Shown here one piece after another: positions 1 through 10,942 of a DNA stretch of 64,000 nucleotides (the first letter of the stretch is position 1; every line of letters begins with the position of its first letter). The notes under the pieces are model-generated. The model was not told where the DNA came from. It saw only the letters and a list, made by a program, of their open reading frames with translations, and made no database searches. This DNA is from Tachypleus tridentatus (lineage: Eukaryota > Arthropoda > Merostomata > Xiphosura > Limulidae): the NCBI RefSeq assembly GCF_004210375.1, contig NC_134825.1, positions 70,423,558-70,487,557 on the forward strand, given 5' to 3'. Position numbers and translations under genes: made by a program.

Positions 1-697
1 TAAGTACGAGACTTATTTTGATGGTAATGTGTGTAGAACGTTCAGCATTTAACGAAAGAGAGCCTCCTTCAGGATAGTAATCGTGGGCTATGAATGTGAA
101 CTACAAGTTAAAATAATATTCTGGCAGGGCCTTTGTTATTTAATATTAGTGTTTTACAGTAGACCTGACGCCCTCACTGGTAATATGTATTCTGGTGGCA
201 ACAGCAACTGTATGTATAGTAAGCAGATTGAAAATCAGTTTAGAATGATTATTTTCATAACACACCAACTAGTTTAAGCACTCTTCTAGTGTGACTGGGT
301 ACAAGACAATACAACTTGTCTCCGAAGGATTCTGAACGTGCTGCCTGTAACGCCGACAGTTCGCTAGGCTGAAAATAGTCAGGATACTCAAAGCTACCTT
401 CAATCAATACAATAAGGTTCCACCAGAATGCTTAAGCAAGCCTATGGAAACACTTAATGTTTTATGTGACCCAGTTAGGGGTAAGGTCAGCGGACAACAA
501 ATGTAAACTCTGCTAAACTATTTTCACAATTCACGCACTTCCTGTTGCACCTGGACGTGGAATTCTATACAGCTACGTAACAAGAAACGTTAGTGTTGGA
601 CTGTAACAACGAGTTGCTGAAGTATTTTTAGTCATCGCTTGAAAGAACATACATATCATACACATTAATAAATAAACGTTTTTTTATGTATGTATGT
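1..697. other. No recognisable feature
   Basis: AT-rich sequence with only short chance ORFs (one of 64 codons at 83-277 without any family resemblance). I see no repeat, exon or RNA gene here. Confidence 0.5.
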
Positions 698-822
698 TGT
701 TTTGTTTGTTTGTAGTTAATTACAAAGCTACACGATGGGCTATCTGCATTGTGCCCACCAGAGGTATGAAAACCCAGTTTCTAGCGACATAAATCCGCAT
801 ACTTGCCACTTTACTACTGGGG
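698..822 (-). repeat. SINE family B (tRNA-headed), degenerate copy
   Basis: The plus strand begins with a TTTG-rich tail, then the conserved module with AAAGCTACACGATGGGCTA, then the tRNA-like head with the remains of a B-box-like palindromic segment (AAAACCCAGTTT). The head lies at the right, so the element is read on the minus strand. The same arrangement recurs at 3912, 7026, 18139 and 24010 in this window, which is the main support. Confidence 0.65.
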
Positions 823-1989
823 CCCTACACGTGAGTACTAGCATGAATTTGTTTGGCAATCATAAAAATATATAGCTGTTAATTAGAAATGTTGTCGTAT
901 GTTTCATTTCTCATTCAAAATAATAAGAAACAGTGGTCACCAAGTTATGATTATTTCATAAGACTATCATGAATTGATTATTAAGCAAAATGATGTCGAT
1001 ATCGAAGAGAAACAAAGCGTGTTTATGAGTCAGTTTGTGGTTGTTTTCAAACAAAAGAATCCTATAAAGTTTGATTCGTCTCCCATTAAGTTGAGAAAGT
1101 TAACCAACAATTTTGATGGAAACCGACATGATTTTGAAAGACACTTTCCTTAACTATTGATGCAACTAATCGCTTGTTGGACCCAGATTATGTTGATTAC
1201 AAAGTCTTGATAAAGACAAAAGTCTTATCCTGAATTAGAGAAAATACCTTAAATACTGAGATTGATATATATTTCACTTAGAAAATACGTGGTTCCCCTC
1301 GATTTTTTTAATTAATGTTTCACACTGAGTGTTGTGACACAGAAAAACATAAAACTATTCAAATATCCCTTGCGCAACCTGACAGTGTTTACCAGAACAT
1401 AGTAGTATAGGGATACCGTAGTGTTTTCTCTAAGTTTATGTTTGACGTAAACATATGATAAATAGCAGATTTAAGTTTATTTCGAAAACATTTTAAATTT
1501 TCCAGCATAAATTTAAATGCCAGTTACTCCTGGTGTCACGATTTCTGTTTAATTAATTAATGGTCCTATTAAAATACGTGTGAACACAAGTTTTTAATTT
1601 ATTTCAAAAACAACACCCTCGCAAAAAAACAAACAAACCAAAGTTTCAAATTTACTAAGCCATACCTCCTTCAAGGCACATATATAACAGTTTCGTTTAC
1701 GTCGTGATAAAACTGGAAATACTAAAAAAACTGGAAATGGGAGAATAATTGAGAAGATATAATCATTTTAGCTTAATAACCTTTATCGGTTTAAGTCGCT
1801 TTACCATCTAGTACTTAACCATTTCTTTATACGTTTCCATATATCGAAAAGCCTATCTGTATATCTATCATATACGATATGTTGTATACAAATATATGAT
1901 AAACATTACAATTCTTGAACCCTTTCTTTTTCTTCTTTATTAATTACCACAAATATCGACCTCCTTGCTGGGTTGAGCCCTCATTTTTG
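823..1989. other. No recognisable feature
   Basis: AT-rich unique-looking sequence. No long ORF, no splice-bounded exon and no repeat that I can match elsewhere in the window. Confidence 0.45.
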
Positions 1990-2190
1990 ATAATTAAAAT
2001 GAGCACCAAATTCGAACCGCTCATCCGATAGTTTATCCATTCACATTTCATCTTCGGATGGTCCTTCTGAGTTCCTATTCCAAATTTCAACGAAATGGAT
2101 TCAGCTAGTTCTTCAATAAGACACCAGACAGGCAGGCGGACAGACATCTCTGCTTTATATGTATATGTATATATTTGGGGTCCTGCTGAG
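1990..2190 (+). repeat. LINE/SINE 3'-tail-like repeat with TATG microsatellite end
   Basis: The stretch contains CCAAATTTCAACGAAATGG followed by a run of CAGACAGGCAGG/CGGACAGACA and ends in a (TATG)n-like microsatellite. This wording is familiar from the 3' ends of several arthropod non-LTR retrotransposons and the SINEs they mobilise. The 91-codon antisense ORF here is incidental. The family assignment is from memory and only moderately secure. Confidence 0.4.
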
Positions 2191-2516
2191 TTAGTGTCAG
2201 AAAGGTCCTTGCCAATCATTAAGTCTTACTGATCCGGTACGAAACGTCTAATTAAAACAAAAAAGAGTTGGGAGAGTTTGAATGACAATGTTATTTCAGT
2301 TCCAAACTTGTATCAAAGAAGAAAGCTGATAATTGTATTTTTCTTGTACACGTGCAGGTGTATGCGTTTGTGTTTGTCAAATTGTTTTCAATTAGCCGAA
2401 CAGTAAGCTTTTCTACTAGTTTAAACAGTAGTAAGTGTATAAAGACTTAAGACTTTACGGTTATAAGAACCCACAACATGTAGTGGTTACTGTATTTTGC
2501 GTTGTCTTGCTCATCA

Positions 2517-2635
2517 ATTAGCTGGGATAACCGGGGCTGGGGGGAATTTGGGTCAGATGTGGCTTGGGACGATTAACTGGGATAACCAGGGATAGGAAGT
2601 TGGGGGAGGATTTGGGTCAGATGCGGCTTGGGGCA
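2517..2635. repeat. Two-copy G-rich tandem repeat
   Basis: Two imperfect copies (about 2517-2571 and 2572-2635) share CTGGGATAACC near their start and TTTGGGTCAGATG(T/C)GGCTTGG near their end, with a G-rich middle that differs in length. It lies in otherwise AT-rich DNA and stands out by composition. Confidence 0.7.
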
Positions 2636-3911
2636 TGAGAATAGCATTCAGGCCCCCTCCGAATAAATACAAGTGTACACAATGCATAACAATGCAGCTG
2701 CTCCAACATTAATATAGTTCTGGAGATAAGAAACATAGTTTCGGAAACTACGCAACATTAGATATCAATACGAAAGGAAGAACCGATATACACAAGTTTT
2801 GTGACTTTGAGTTCGATGTTCGAGAAATATCAAAATGTTAAGCTACTAAATAATTCTCAACATTGAATCTGTGTTCTTTAGCTATTTTCTTGTTTTCTCA
2901 TAATGCAAAATGTGTTTAAATGGCCAATAAAACAGTATTAAAAATTAACTTTGAGCTAGAACTTAATATATGAAATATTTCAAAATGATATGCTTTAAAG
3001 TACGATAGGCCACCTCTGTTAAATCTGGTATGAAAATAATACTAAAGCTACCCGTAAAGGATTTTTGGAAAGTTGGCTTCTCCTCATTTTTACTGACGTT
3101 TCTTTTTACACAACGTTAAGCATAATTCATAAAGCAGGGTAGTACTTGATATATAGTGTGGGATACGAAAAAAATAACACGCATATTATGTATTATCATC
3201 ATATCTCAAACCTCTTTTATAACAATCTAAGAGAAGTTTATAAGCGCCTAGCTTAGAACATCTAAAGCTATTAAGACTTTCAAAATAGTCAAAAAACATC
3301 GCTAAAATAGAGAGCCGTCGAGTAGAGTAACAGATAAATGTTCCTTTGATTATTCTGATTCCAACATCCAAAGTATGAAATTGTTGCAATGATTTGCACA
3401 CTCAAACGTTGCATTCAACTTGGATAGTATAGCCTTTCACTAACTTTAACACATAATATCCGTCAGGCTAAAACTACTGCCTTTCTAGGGACTGTCATTC
3501 ATTAATACGAAGTCGACAAGTCTCGTTATCTACTTTAACAGTAACATTGTATACAAATCCACAGGTTCTGCCACTAGCAACTTAGCTAATACATCTTGAT
3601 ATAGAATACCATGAATACCTGACCTGTTATTCAGCTACTTGAAGCATGCGACGGTTAAATCAATTATGTGGGTGAAGCAACCTGTGTATACGTTGCATTT
3701 CCAAATGGTTTTGCCATTTATTCTGTGCTCGTAGAGTTTCACCTACTACAAGGCCCCGCACTTTGCTTACCACGACTTGTTAAAAGCCTCTTTCAGGATG
3801 GTCGTGGTGTTCTTAGCTATTTCATATTCCTGTTTTCCATTTTCATTAATCACTATAGATAATCCCGTCTTGCAAATTCGAAATTACTAACCTAAACACA
3901 ACGTTATATAT
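2636..3911. other. No recognisable feature
   Basis: AT-rich. Short ORFs at 3186-3401 and 3668-3862 show no domain-like composition, no splice context and no resemblance to a family I know. Confidence 0.45.
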
Positions 3912-4035
3912 TTTTTGTTTATTTCTAAGCATAAAGCTAACAAATAGGTTATCTGTGTTGTGCCCATCACAAGTATCGAAATCCGAATTTTTACTTTATA
4001 AGTCCTCGGACTTACTGCTGAGCCACTGTGACCAC
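3912..4035 (-). repeat. SINE family B, degenerate copy
   Basis: Left end is the T-rich tail, followed by the GGTTATCTGTGTTGTGCCCA module and a diverged B-box-like segment (TATCGAAATCCGAATTTT). It ends at the head sequence TACTGCTGAGCCACTG, which matches the copies at 7026 and 18139. Confidence 0.65.
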
Positions 4036-4744
4036 ATCTTTATGATCAGAGTGTATGAATATTTTGGGTGGGAAATTGCTATTATATGACTTTCCTAAAC
4101 GCATTAAATTTTTACAGTATCACACTATATACGAACTTAATTCTATTTTTATTTGGTTTATAAAATGGTTCGTTTTTTCTATCACATGCTAAGGAGTTGA
4201 ACTGGCATCTGTTAGTTTCACGGTGTCAGGTTGTTGTAATGGTAATACAAGTATGCATTCTGTAAAATAGACAGATGCATGTGCACATATATGTCAAGGA
4301 AAAGATAGTTTGTGACATAATAAACCTTTCAAAGGTTTTAGAATAAAACTGTTAATCGTTTATACATTAAGTCTTAAAAATATGTTACCTATTGTCGCAG
4401 TCCTTCTGCCCCCTTCCTGGTAATTGGTGCGTATTTGCAAAGGTGTTTTGAAGGAATTTAGCATAAACATTGATTAATTTCCACTTCACAATCAACTTTA
4501 TAGTTAAAGTTAGGTAGTTTTACTGGTTGTGAGGACAGTCTAATTTTTGTTTGTTTGGCCTCACAGTCCACCGATGAGTCAGCAGTAAAATGTTAAAATC
4601 CAGGATTCAATTAGCTACGATGGACAGAATGGAGACCGCCTATTGAGTATCTCTGTACTAACACAAAACACTTGTCCTTGCAATACCTACATCACAGATT
4701 GTAACAAAGTCACAGAATTTGATTTTAATTTTTTTTTCAATTAC
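4036..4744. other. No recognisable feature
   Basis: AT-rich sequence between a SINE and a Tc1 remnant. Nothing recognisable. Confidence 0.45.
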
Positions 4745-5285
4745 GGCCTCAATTAGCTTATCTTTCGTAGTCTTTTATCCGAAGTCTTTCTTTACAAATC
4801 GCCCAAAGATTTCCAATAGGATTTAAGTCCGAGAGTTTCCAGGCCAATCCAGCACCTTTATTTGCGTTGTAGTCATAAAATTCTTCACAAGTTTCGATGT
4901 GTGGCACAGAGCCAGATTTTGCTGAAAAATGACAGATCCATCTGGAAATCTCTTTTTCAATTCTGGAACGACTCTTCTGTGCAAAACTTCGATGTACTGT
5001 GGTCCTCGCATCGTACCTTCTACGATATGTAAGCCTCCGACGCCATAGTAGCTGAAAAAGCCCCAAAACATCTTCTTCAAGGGATGTTTTACGAACTGAT
5101 TGATGTAAGATTCTCAAAGTTTCTCACATGGAGATCTGCAAACATGCAGACTTCTTTGACCCTGTACGAAGAAATAAGTCTCGTCACTGAATAACACCTT
5201 CCTCCATTGTTCTTGCGTCCAGTTCTTGTATTTCAGACCCCATTGATATCATTTTTTCTTTATTGAGTTGGTAAGAAGTTATTTA
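4745..5285 (-). pseudogene. Tc1-like transposase, broken C-terminal part
   Basis: Read on the minus strand, the translation carries Tc1/mariner DDE landmarks in order: a WTQEQWRKVLFSDET segment (first catalytic Asp), KKMFWGFFSYYGVGG, the block around FQQNLALCHTSK, and, in another frame, SDLNPIGNLWAICKERL (DD-E region). Known families have Asp at the second site (QQD.APCHTSK), so the Asn here looks like a lost catalytic residue. At least one stop (near 5110) and one frameshift (near 4830) break it, and the N-terminal DNA-binding part is missing or unrecognisable. I could not identify terminal inverted repeats. In an intact element it would cut and paste at TA sites; this copy is dead. Confidence 0.85.
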
Positions 5286-6427
5286 TTGACTGGTCTCCTT
5301 GCCCTTCTAACGTAATTTTGAATGACGTAATATTCCTTAAAATTTCGTCATATACTCCAAAAATAGATCGACCGTACTGCAAAACACAGCTAATGACGCC
5401 ATCTTTGTAAAAAAATGACTATTAAAGGAAATCAGCGGGTCCAGCGAGCCTACACCGGCCGCCATGCTGAAAATATTGTAAAATGACCATTTGTTTCAAT
5501 TGATTTGCACAAGGGTGTAGGTATGTATTTACATAAACGTTGTGCAAGGATTACGACAGCAGTGTCCTCTATGTTCGTTTAGGTGATATTTCGAGGCTAC
5601 GGTTTCGTCTATTTTTGAACAAGAATGATTACGTGGGTAGCAGAGGTCATTCTGAATAAATTTGACGTTTCTTGGGGAGTAGGAAACACTAGTATTTTAC
5701 GCATAATATAAATAAATATTATACGTTTCACGTTTCATATTAAGTCCAGTATTTTTAGTTTCTCCGTTCTTTATCTATCAGGTGCTCGGAGATTTATTAT
5801 TACTTGATAATCGGCATCTTTACCAAATCTCTACTGGAGTTCTATTCAATACGCTTCACATGATGATGTTAGGATAGCATGGTAAAAAAACTTTTCACTT
5901 TTGCGTAATCCGTAAAACAAATATCTAATTTCACCCGAAATTTATGTTTATAAGGTCTAATATATTTTTCTTTTTATAAGCTTACTGGGACTGTATTTTC
6001 TTTTTCATAGGGTAAATTGTTTTTTTGTTCACGTAGTTTTAAATATATATATATATAATTCACGCGAATTAAATGCTTGAAACTTATAAAATTAATTAGT
6101 TTTAATTAGTACTTTCATGTTATTATCAGCTATATTGTTAATGCTTTATTCTAGATCTCTGTTAGAGAAAGCTTGTCTTTACGTCAAGATCTAGAAAATT
6201 AAAGTTCAAATCGAGAAGCTTCTAAAAAACACGATAATTATTAATTGGCTCATTTAGTTCAGTAACAACCAGTTAGTAAGCTAAGCAACGAGTCTGTGAA
6301 TGTTCAATAAGTTTGCCACTTCAGATTAAGAAAAGTAATTTATTATTATTAGAGAGAGTTATCGCGTTTATTCTTTTATTCACGTGCATCGGTTTCGTGT
6401 TGGTTTATCAGTCAAAGTTAAGTAAGT
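5286..6427. other. No gene; AT microsatellite near 6043
   Basis: AT-rich sequence with a short (TA)n run at about 6043-6057. The first 150-200 bases may still belong to the neighbouring Tc1 remnant, but I cannot show its end. Confidence 0.4.
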
Positions 6428-6606
6428 TAGGGCTAAGTCATCACCACCCACTGCCAACTCTTGGGCCTACTCTTTTACCAACAAATAGTGGGATTGATTG
6501 TCACATTATAACGCCCCAAGGCTGAAAGGCGAACATGTTTGGTGTGACGGGGATTCGAATCTTAAGATTACGAGTAGAGTTCCTTAACCACCTGGCCATG
6601 CCGGAT
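6428..6606 (-). repeat. SINE family A, tail-truncated copy
   Basis: Contains the family's body (CATCACCACCCACTGCCAACT, a TTTTACCAAC block, then ATAGTGGGATTGA) and the tRNA-like head at the right end (GGGGATTCGAATC, CCACCTGGCCATGCCGG). The head is a type 2 pol III promoter read on the minus strand. The AAAGCTACACGAGGGCTAT tail module is missing, so the copy is truncated at its 3' end. Confidence 0.85.
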
Positions 6607-7025
6607 CGAAAGTGAGTGTAGCAAACATATATCGAATAAATTAATTAATTCGTCACTGTCGTCACTGTAATTGTACTTAACATATACTTTTTAAAAAGTA
6701 ATCCAAAACAATCCGCTCAGCCATAGCACACATAATATCAATAACGTACAACACAAAAACAACAGGTGTGACAAACTTTTCAATATTCATTAAAATTAAC
6801 AAAGATATTACATTGTAATTTTCCCTATGAATTAACATTTCAACAAAATATATATATATATTAAATTAAGCTCATCTAGAGTTTATTTTTGGACTATCAA
6901 ATAACTGGAATCTAATGTCCTGCTTTAGGTAAAGGTATGTTAATGTACATATATAAAAGAGGAATTCTATTGGCATGAAGTTTGAGAGCGATAACAAAAA
7001 GCAAAGGAAACATTTGTTGGAGTTA
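6607..7025. other. No recognisable feature
   Basis: AT-rich, with a (TA)n run near 6850. Nothing else seen. Confidence 0.45.
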
Positions 7026-7141
7026 AATATTGCTTTAAAATGTAAAGCTATATAATGAACTATCTGTGCTCTGTCTAACACAGGTCTCTAAAGTGAAAGT
7101 TTAGTGTCATAAACCTACAGACTTACCGCTGAGCCACTGAA
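7026..7141 (-). repeat. SINE family B, degenerate copy
   Basis: Shows the AAAGCTATATAATGAACTATC tail module, a worn B-box segment and the head ACTTACCGCTGAGCCACTG. Same order and orientation as the copies at 698, 3912 and 18139. Confidence 0.65.
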
Positions 7142-7505
7142 GGAGCTAATCTGAGAAACTTCTTGTTTCAGAACTTGTAAATTAATGGATTTTATGTGCT
7201 TACTTATTCCTCAAATGAAAAATGTTCAGACGTTCAATACCTATCGCTTTGATACTGAGTATGAACTGTTGACTTTTTAATTAGTTCATTAGATGGTATT
7301 TTAAACAAAACAATGAACATACATTGCTTCAACTGAATTCTAATTTTACTAAAACTTAAAAGTATGTTTTGATGGGATGTGACAAAATAAATCATTTATT
7401 TGTATTTTCATAAACCAGAAAAAATCACACCTGAAAGATAAAAACTACATTCATACAGTGAAAGAAAGTGCAAGTCAGAACACTGATAGGCTTACGACTG
7501 CGGTG

Positions 7506-7628
7506 CTGTTCATGCATTCACCAGTACCTGTTTATACACTTACCTGTACTGTTCATGCACCCACCAGTACTGTTTATGCACTAACCTGTACCTGTTCACC
7601 TGTTCATGCACTCACCAGTACCTGTTCT
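7506..7628. repeat. Minisatellite, about 22-bp unit, 4-5 copies
   Basis: Successive units alternate CTCACCAGTACTGTT-like and CTTACCTGTACTGTT-like cores joined by CATGCA or TATGCA. It produces a repetitive ORF (7458-7739) that I do not regard as a gene. Confidence 0.7.
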
Positions 7629-8214
7629 GCGTATGTAAATAAGTTTATGTCACTCAGCGGTTCATCAAAAAAACATCAAATCCAGAGTACTGTTAAAACA
7701 CAGATCAAAATATGTAAGATTTTTAGCAACATAATCTAACCAAAAGGATAATGAGTTGAAATGTCCACGATTAAACTATTGTCTTTGTATCAAATTAAAA
7801 ACAAAAATGTGTGGGGTTTAGCCTAGTTTTAACTAATGTATGTGATGCTGTGTACCCACTCATCTCTACTATACGACTGTTAGCTGTTGGCGCTTATAGT
7901 TCATCAGTAATATGAATTCAACTGTCCACCAACAATTGAACAACACAGATGTAAATCAAAATGTGTAGGATTGTTAGCTGTGAAAGTCTGTAATTCCTCA
8001 GGAACATTAAAATGAAATATTTGAATCTAAGAGAATAGTTTTCTGTTTAGGGTTATGAATGTTAGTGGTTATATACTAGTTATAAAATGTCCATTTATCT
8101 CAGTTGGTTAAAACCAGATTCATTTGTGGTGTCAGAGTGGATGTTGCAGATAAAATGTTATCAATATCATATGGAGATATTTGTTTTCTTTTTATATTGT
8201 TTCACGACGAACAG
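7629..8214. other. No recognisable feature
   Basis: AT-rich sequence between the minisatellite and a SINE; no exon or repeat recognised. Confidence 0.4.
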
Positions 8215-8438
8215 AGGTGGTTTGGAACTCGACTCGCAATTTGTGGGTTCAAATTTCTGTCCCACTAAACATGCTCGTTCTTTCAACCATGGATGCATTA
8301 TAAAGCTATGGCCAAACCCACTATTGGTTGGTAAAAGAATAGTCCATGAATCGTAATGGCTAGCTGCCTTCTCTGAAGTCTTTCACTGCTAAATTAGGGA
8401 CGGCTAGCGCAGATAGCCCTAGCGAAATTCAAAACAAA
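8215..8438 (+). repeat. SINE family A, old degenerate copy
   Basis: The B-box region (GTGGGTTCAAATTTCTG), the CCACTAAACATGCTCGTTCTT block, the ACCCACTATTGGTTGGTAAA block and the tail (GGACGGCTAGCGCAGATAGC, then GAAATTCAAAAC) occur in order on the plus strand. Many substitutions make it older than the copy at 18373. Confidence 0.8.
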
Positions 8439-9482
8439 TACTGTAAACAGAATAATGCACAGTTTACTCAAGCTTTCAGTTTCAAAACCCTTTTTTATAT
8501 ATTATTGTTTTGAAATTTATTACTAAGCTATATGTTTATAAAACTGAATGGAAAACAGGATGTCATTTTGAACTTGTTACTGAAAGTACAAACCTATCAG
8601 TTGCTCTTCATAAACCCAGACCTTGAATATTTCGATAAAGAAAAAAGCAGCTCTGAACTAACAATTTCTCTACAAGCTGTAAAATAAAAAAGTACATACG
8701 ATATGATCCTATGTACCAAAATACAATTTTCATAATATTAATACACAAATTAAGTTGGCTTGTGTAAAAATAATATAATGGAATTTTCAACGCACTGTGG
8801 GAAATAGTGTACTCAATTCAAATTTTAGTAAAGTACAAACATAGTTAATATAATCTGGAAGCGTCGACGCAGTCAGTGTGATGTGAAAACATATTCATGA
8901 ATGAAACAACAATGTAAAAAATCACTTAGTCAATACAGAGTTTAGAAAGTATAGTCGTACTCAGTATTAAAGTATAGGCATGATTTATACAATCTGGACA
9001 CAATGATATCATTGACGAACTATGGAGGCTTTGACACGGTTAACAAGATGTCAAACATAGACATGGCTGAAATAGTATGATAAAAATTACTTAGTCTATA
9101 TAATATTGGTGAAACATAGCTACACTCACTATTAAATTAGATATATAATTGATTTCTTTGTCTATCTTTAGGGTGACAGTTCCTTTTGTTTAACTAATTC
9201 AGTGATAACAGTTGGACTTAGGAAATCCTATTCACTAGCTGTTGCTCTATAACAACTTGTAGCATCTGTAGCACTAGAATTATAGTTCAACAGTTTGATC
9301 AAGCCTTGAGGCATTCACAAACCCTCAGGTTATTTTGGAGCAGGACCCACAGCTGCATTTTTTACTGCTCCTATATTTTTTCTGCTCCATCAAGTTCACA
9401 TGATCTTTTTAAACCAAGTTAACACAGAAGTTACATTAATTAGAGATTTGATGTCCCTGAGACCCCTATAGTGCTGCAAGGG
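8439..9482. other. No recognisable feature
   Basis: AT-rich sequence; a 60-codon ORF at 8608-8790 has no recognisable content. Confidence 0.4.
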
Positions 9483-9674
9483 TCAACTCAACATTCTGTC
9501 AAAGAACTTATCAATGAGTGGATACAAAACACTTTCCCATGCATAAATGGCTAAGTTCTTGACTTTAGCAACTGAATATGGTTTTTGAGTACCATAAATG
9601 TGTCTTCCAGCTAGAAAGACTCTTAACCACTCCAAGTGTGGTGAGATGTTGGCTGCACCATCTGATGTTGCCAC
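9483..9674 (-). pseudogene. Unidentified ORF fragment, possibly a decayed mobile element
   Basis: A 63-residue minus-strand reading frame has coding-like composition (HLEWLRVFLAGRHIYGTQKP, YAWESVLYPLIDKFFDRML), unlike the low-complexity chance ORFs around it. The surrounding 9290-9720 bp is less AT-rich than its flanks, and a stop follows directly downstream. I do not recognise the family. It may be a remnant of a transposase or a retroelement protein, or an isolated old exon. Confidence 0.3.
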
Positions 9675-9961
9675 AGTATTGTGTATCTTTGTGCTAAGAC
9701 AACCTTATATTCCCTGTTCCGTGCTTGCACTGCTCGAAATCTCGATGAACATTTCTAAATAAATTAATCTCTTATATAGATATAAATGCCCCTGTGACAT
9801 CCAGCAGAATAGAATAAATCAATACCTAACCAAGAATACTGCCAGTATGCTATCGAAGAAAACCTCACCTCTGATGTTCTTAATGTAGAAATTACATGCA
9901 AGCTTGCAGTACTAGAAGAATAGTACTCAATTATTACTATATTGAAGTTTCGTTACTTTAA

Positions 9962-10211
9962 TCCTAATCTAAGGGTTGCGGGTTTAAATCCCTGTCACAT
10001 CAAACAAGTCGCCTTTTCAGCCGTGGGGGCGTTATAAATGATGGTCCATCTCACTATTCGTTAGTAAAAAAGTACTTTGGGCTACTCTTTTGGCAGTGGG
10101 TGGTAACAACCAGATGCCTTCCCTCTGGTCTTACACTGTTAAATTACGGACGGCTAGTGCAGGTAGCTATTGTGTAGATTTCCGCAAAATTAAAACAAGC
10201 AAACAAACAAT
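9962..10211 (+). repeat. SINE family A, degenerate copy
   Basis: Begins in the head (AATCTAAGGGTTGCGGGTTTA), runs through the body and ends in the AAACAAGCAAACAAACA tail on the plus strand. The A-box half of the head is missing. Confidence 0.85.
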
Positions 10212-10429
10212 ATGTAAATAAAAATGCACGTGCAAAATTTGAGATTGAGACAACTCTCTACATACCTCAAAATTATCATTGTTTTATCAAAGCCACTAAT
10301 TAATTACTTCTAAAAATAAAAGAAAAATAGTATAGTTTAAAGATATCCATATTAAATAAATCTCACAATAGATAAATACAAATTTTCTATTGTAATTTGA
10401 AAAACAATATTTAATCTCTCTCATCTCGC

Positions 10430-10790
10430 TTGTAAGAAAGTTGGTTATGTGCAGTAAATATATCACCCTTGACTTAGCTGTTGATTTTAACAACCCATGA
10501 GTAAAAGCACAAGTGAATGTTATATGCCAACCGCATTACATTTGTCTTATTTAGTGCCTACCCTAAGACTCGTCAGGCCAGCTAGGATATAAATAAAGTT
10601 GATCGGATACTGCACAGTGTCATAGCTAACTAAACTGATCAGAAAAAATGTTAGTTGGGTGTTGTAAATGGATCATCGTCGAAAAAAATTCAAACTAAGA
10701 AAATTGATTGGATGTTCTAGATGGGTCATCGTTGACTTAGCTACTCAGCAAGAAAGTTGATTGTGTGTTATAAATATATCATAGCTGTTA
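10430..10790. repeat. Degenerate repeat, unit about 60 bp
   Basis: A motif of the type AAGAAAGTTGATTGTGTGTT...TAAATATATCATCGTTGACTTAGCTACTC recurs near 10436, 10640, 10697 and 10750 with variable spacing and mismatches. It ends about 150 bp before the hAT element. Confidence 0.5.
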
Positions 10791-10942
10791 TAAATTACTG
10801 GTGTTTTAATTAATTGAATAGTCACAACTTTCATTCTTCCATAGCTAGTACATTATATATCTTTAGTCGACTATACTTATGAAATTTGTTTTGTATATTC
10901 CCCTGCAGTTTTCGTATCTAGTTATAACAATCTCGTTGACCG

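Noticed and set aside
6313-6525. 70-codon ORF with a hydrophobic segment (possible small membrane protein)
   Set aside because: Its second half is SINE sequence; the first half is AT-rich and unsupported.
7458-7739. 93-codon ORF encoding Thr/Cys/Val-rich repeats
   Set aside because: It is a read-through of the minisatellite and has no other coding sign.
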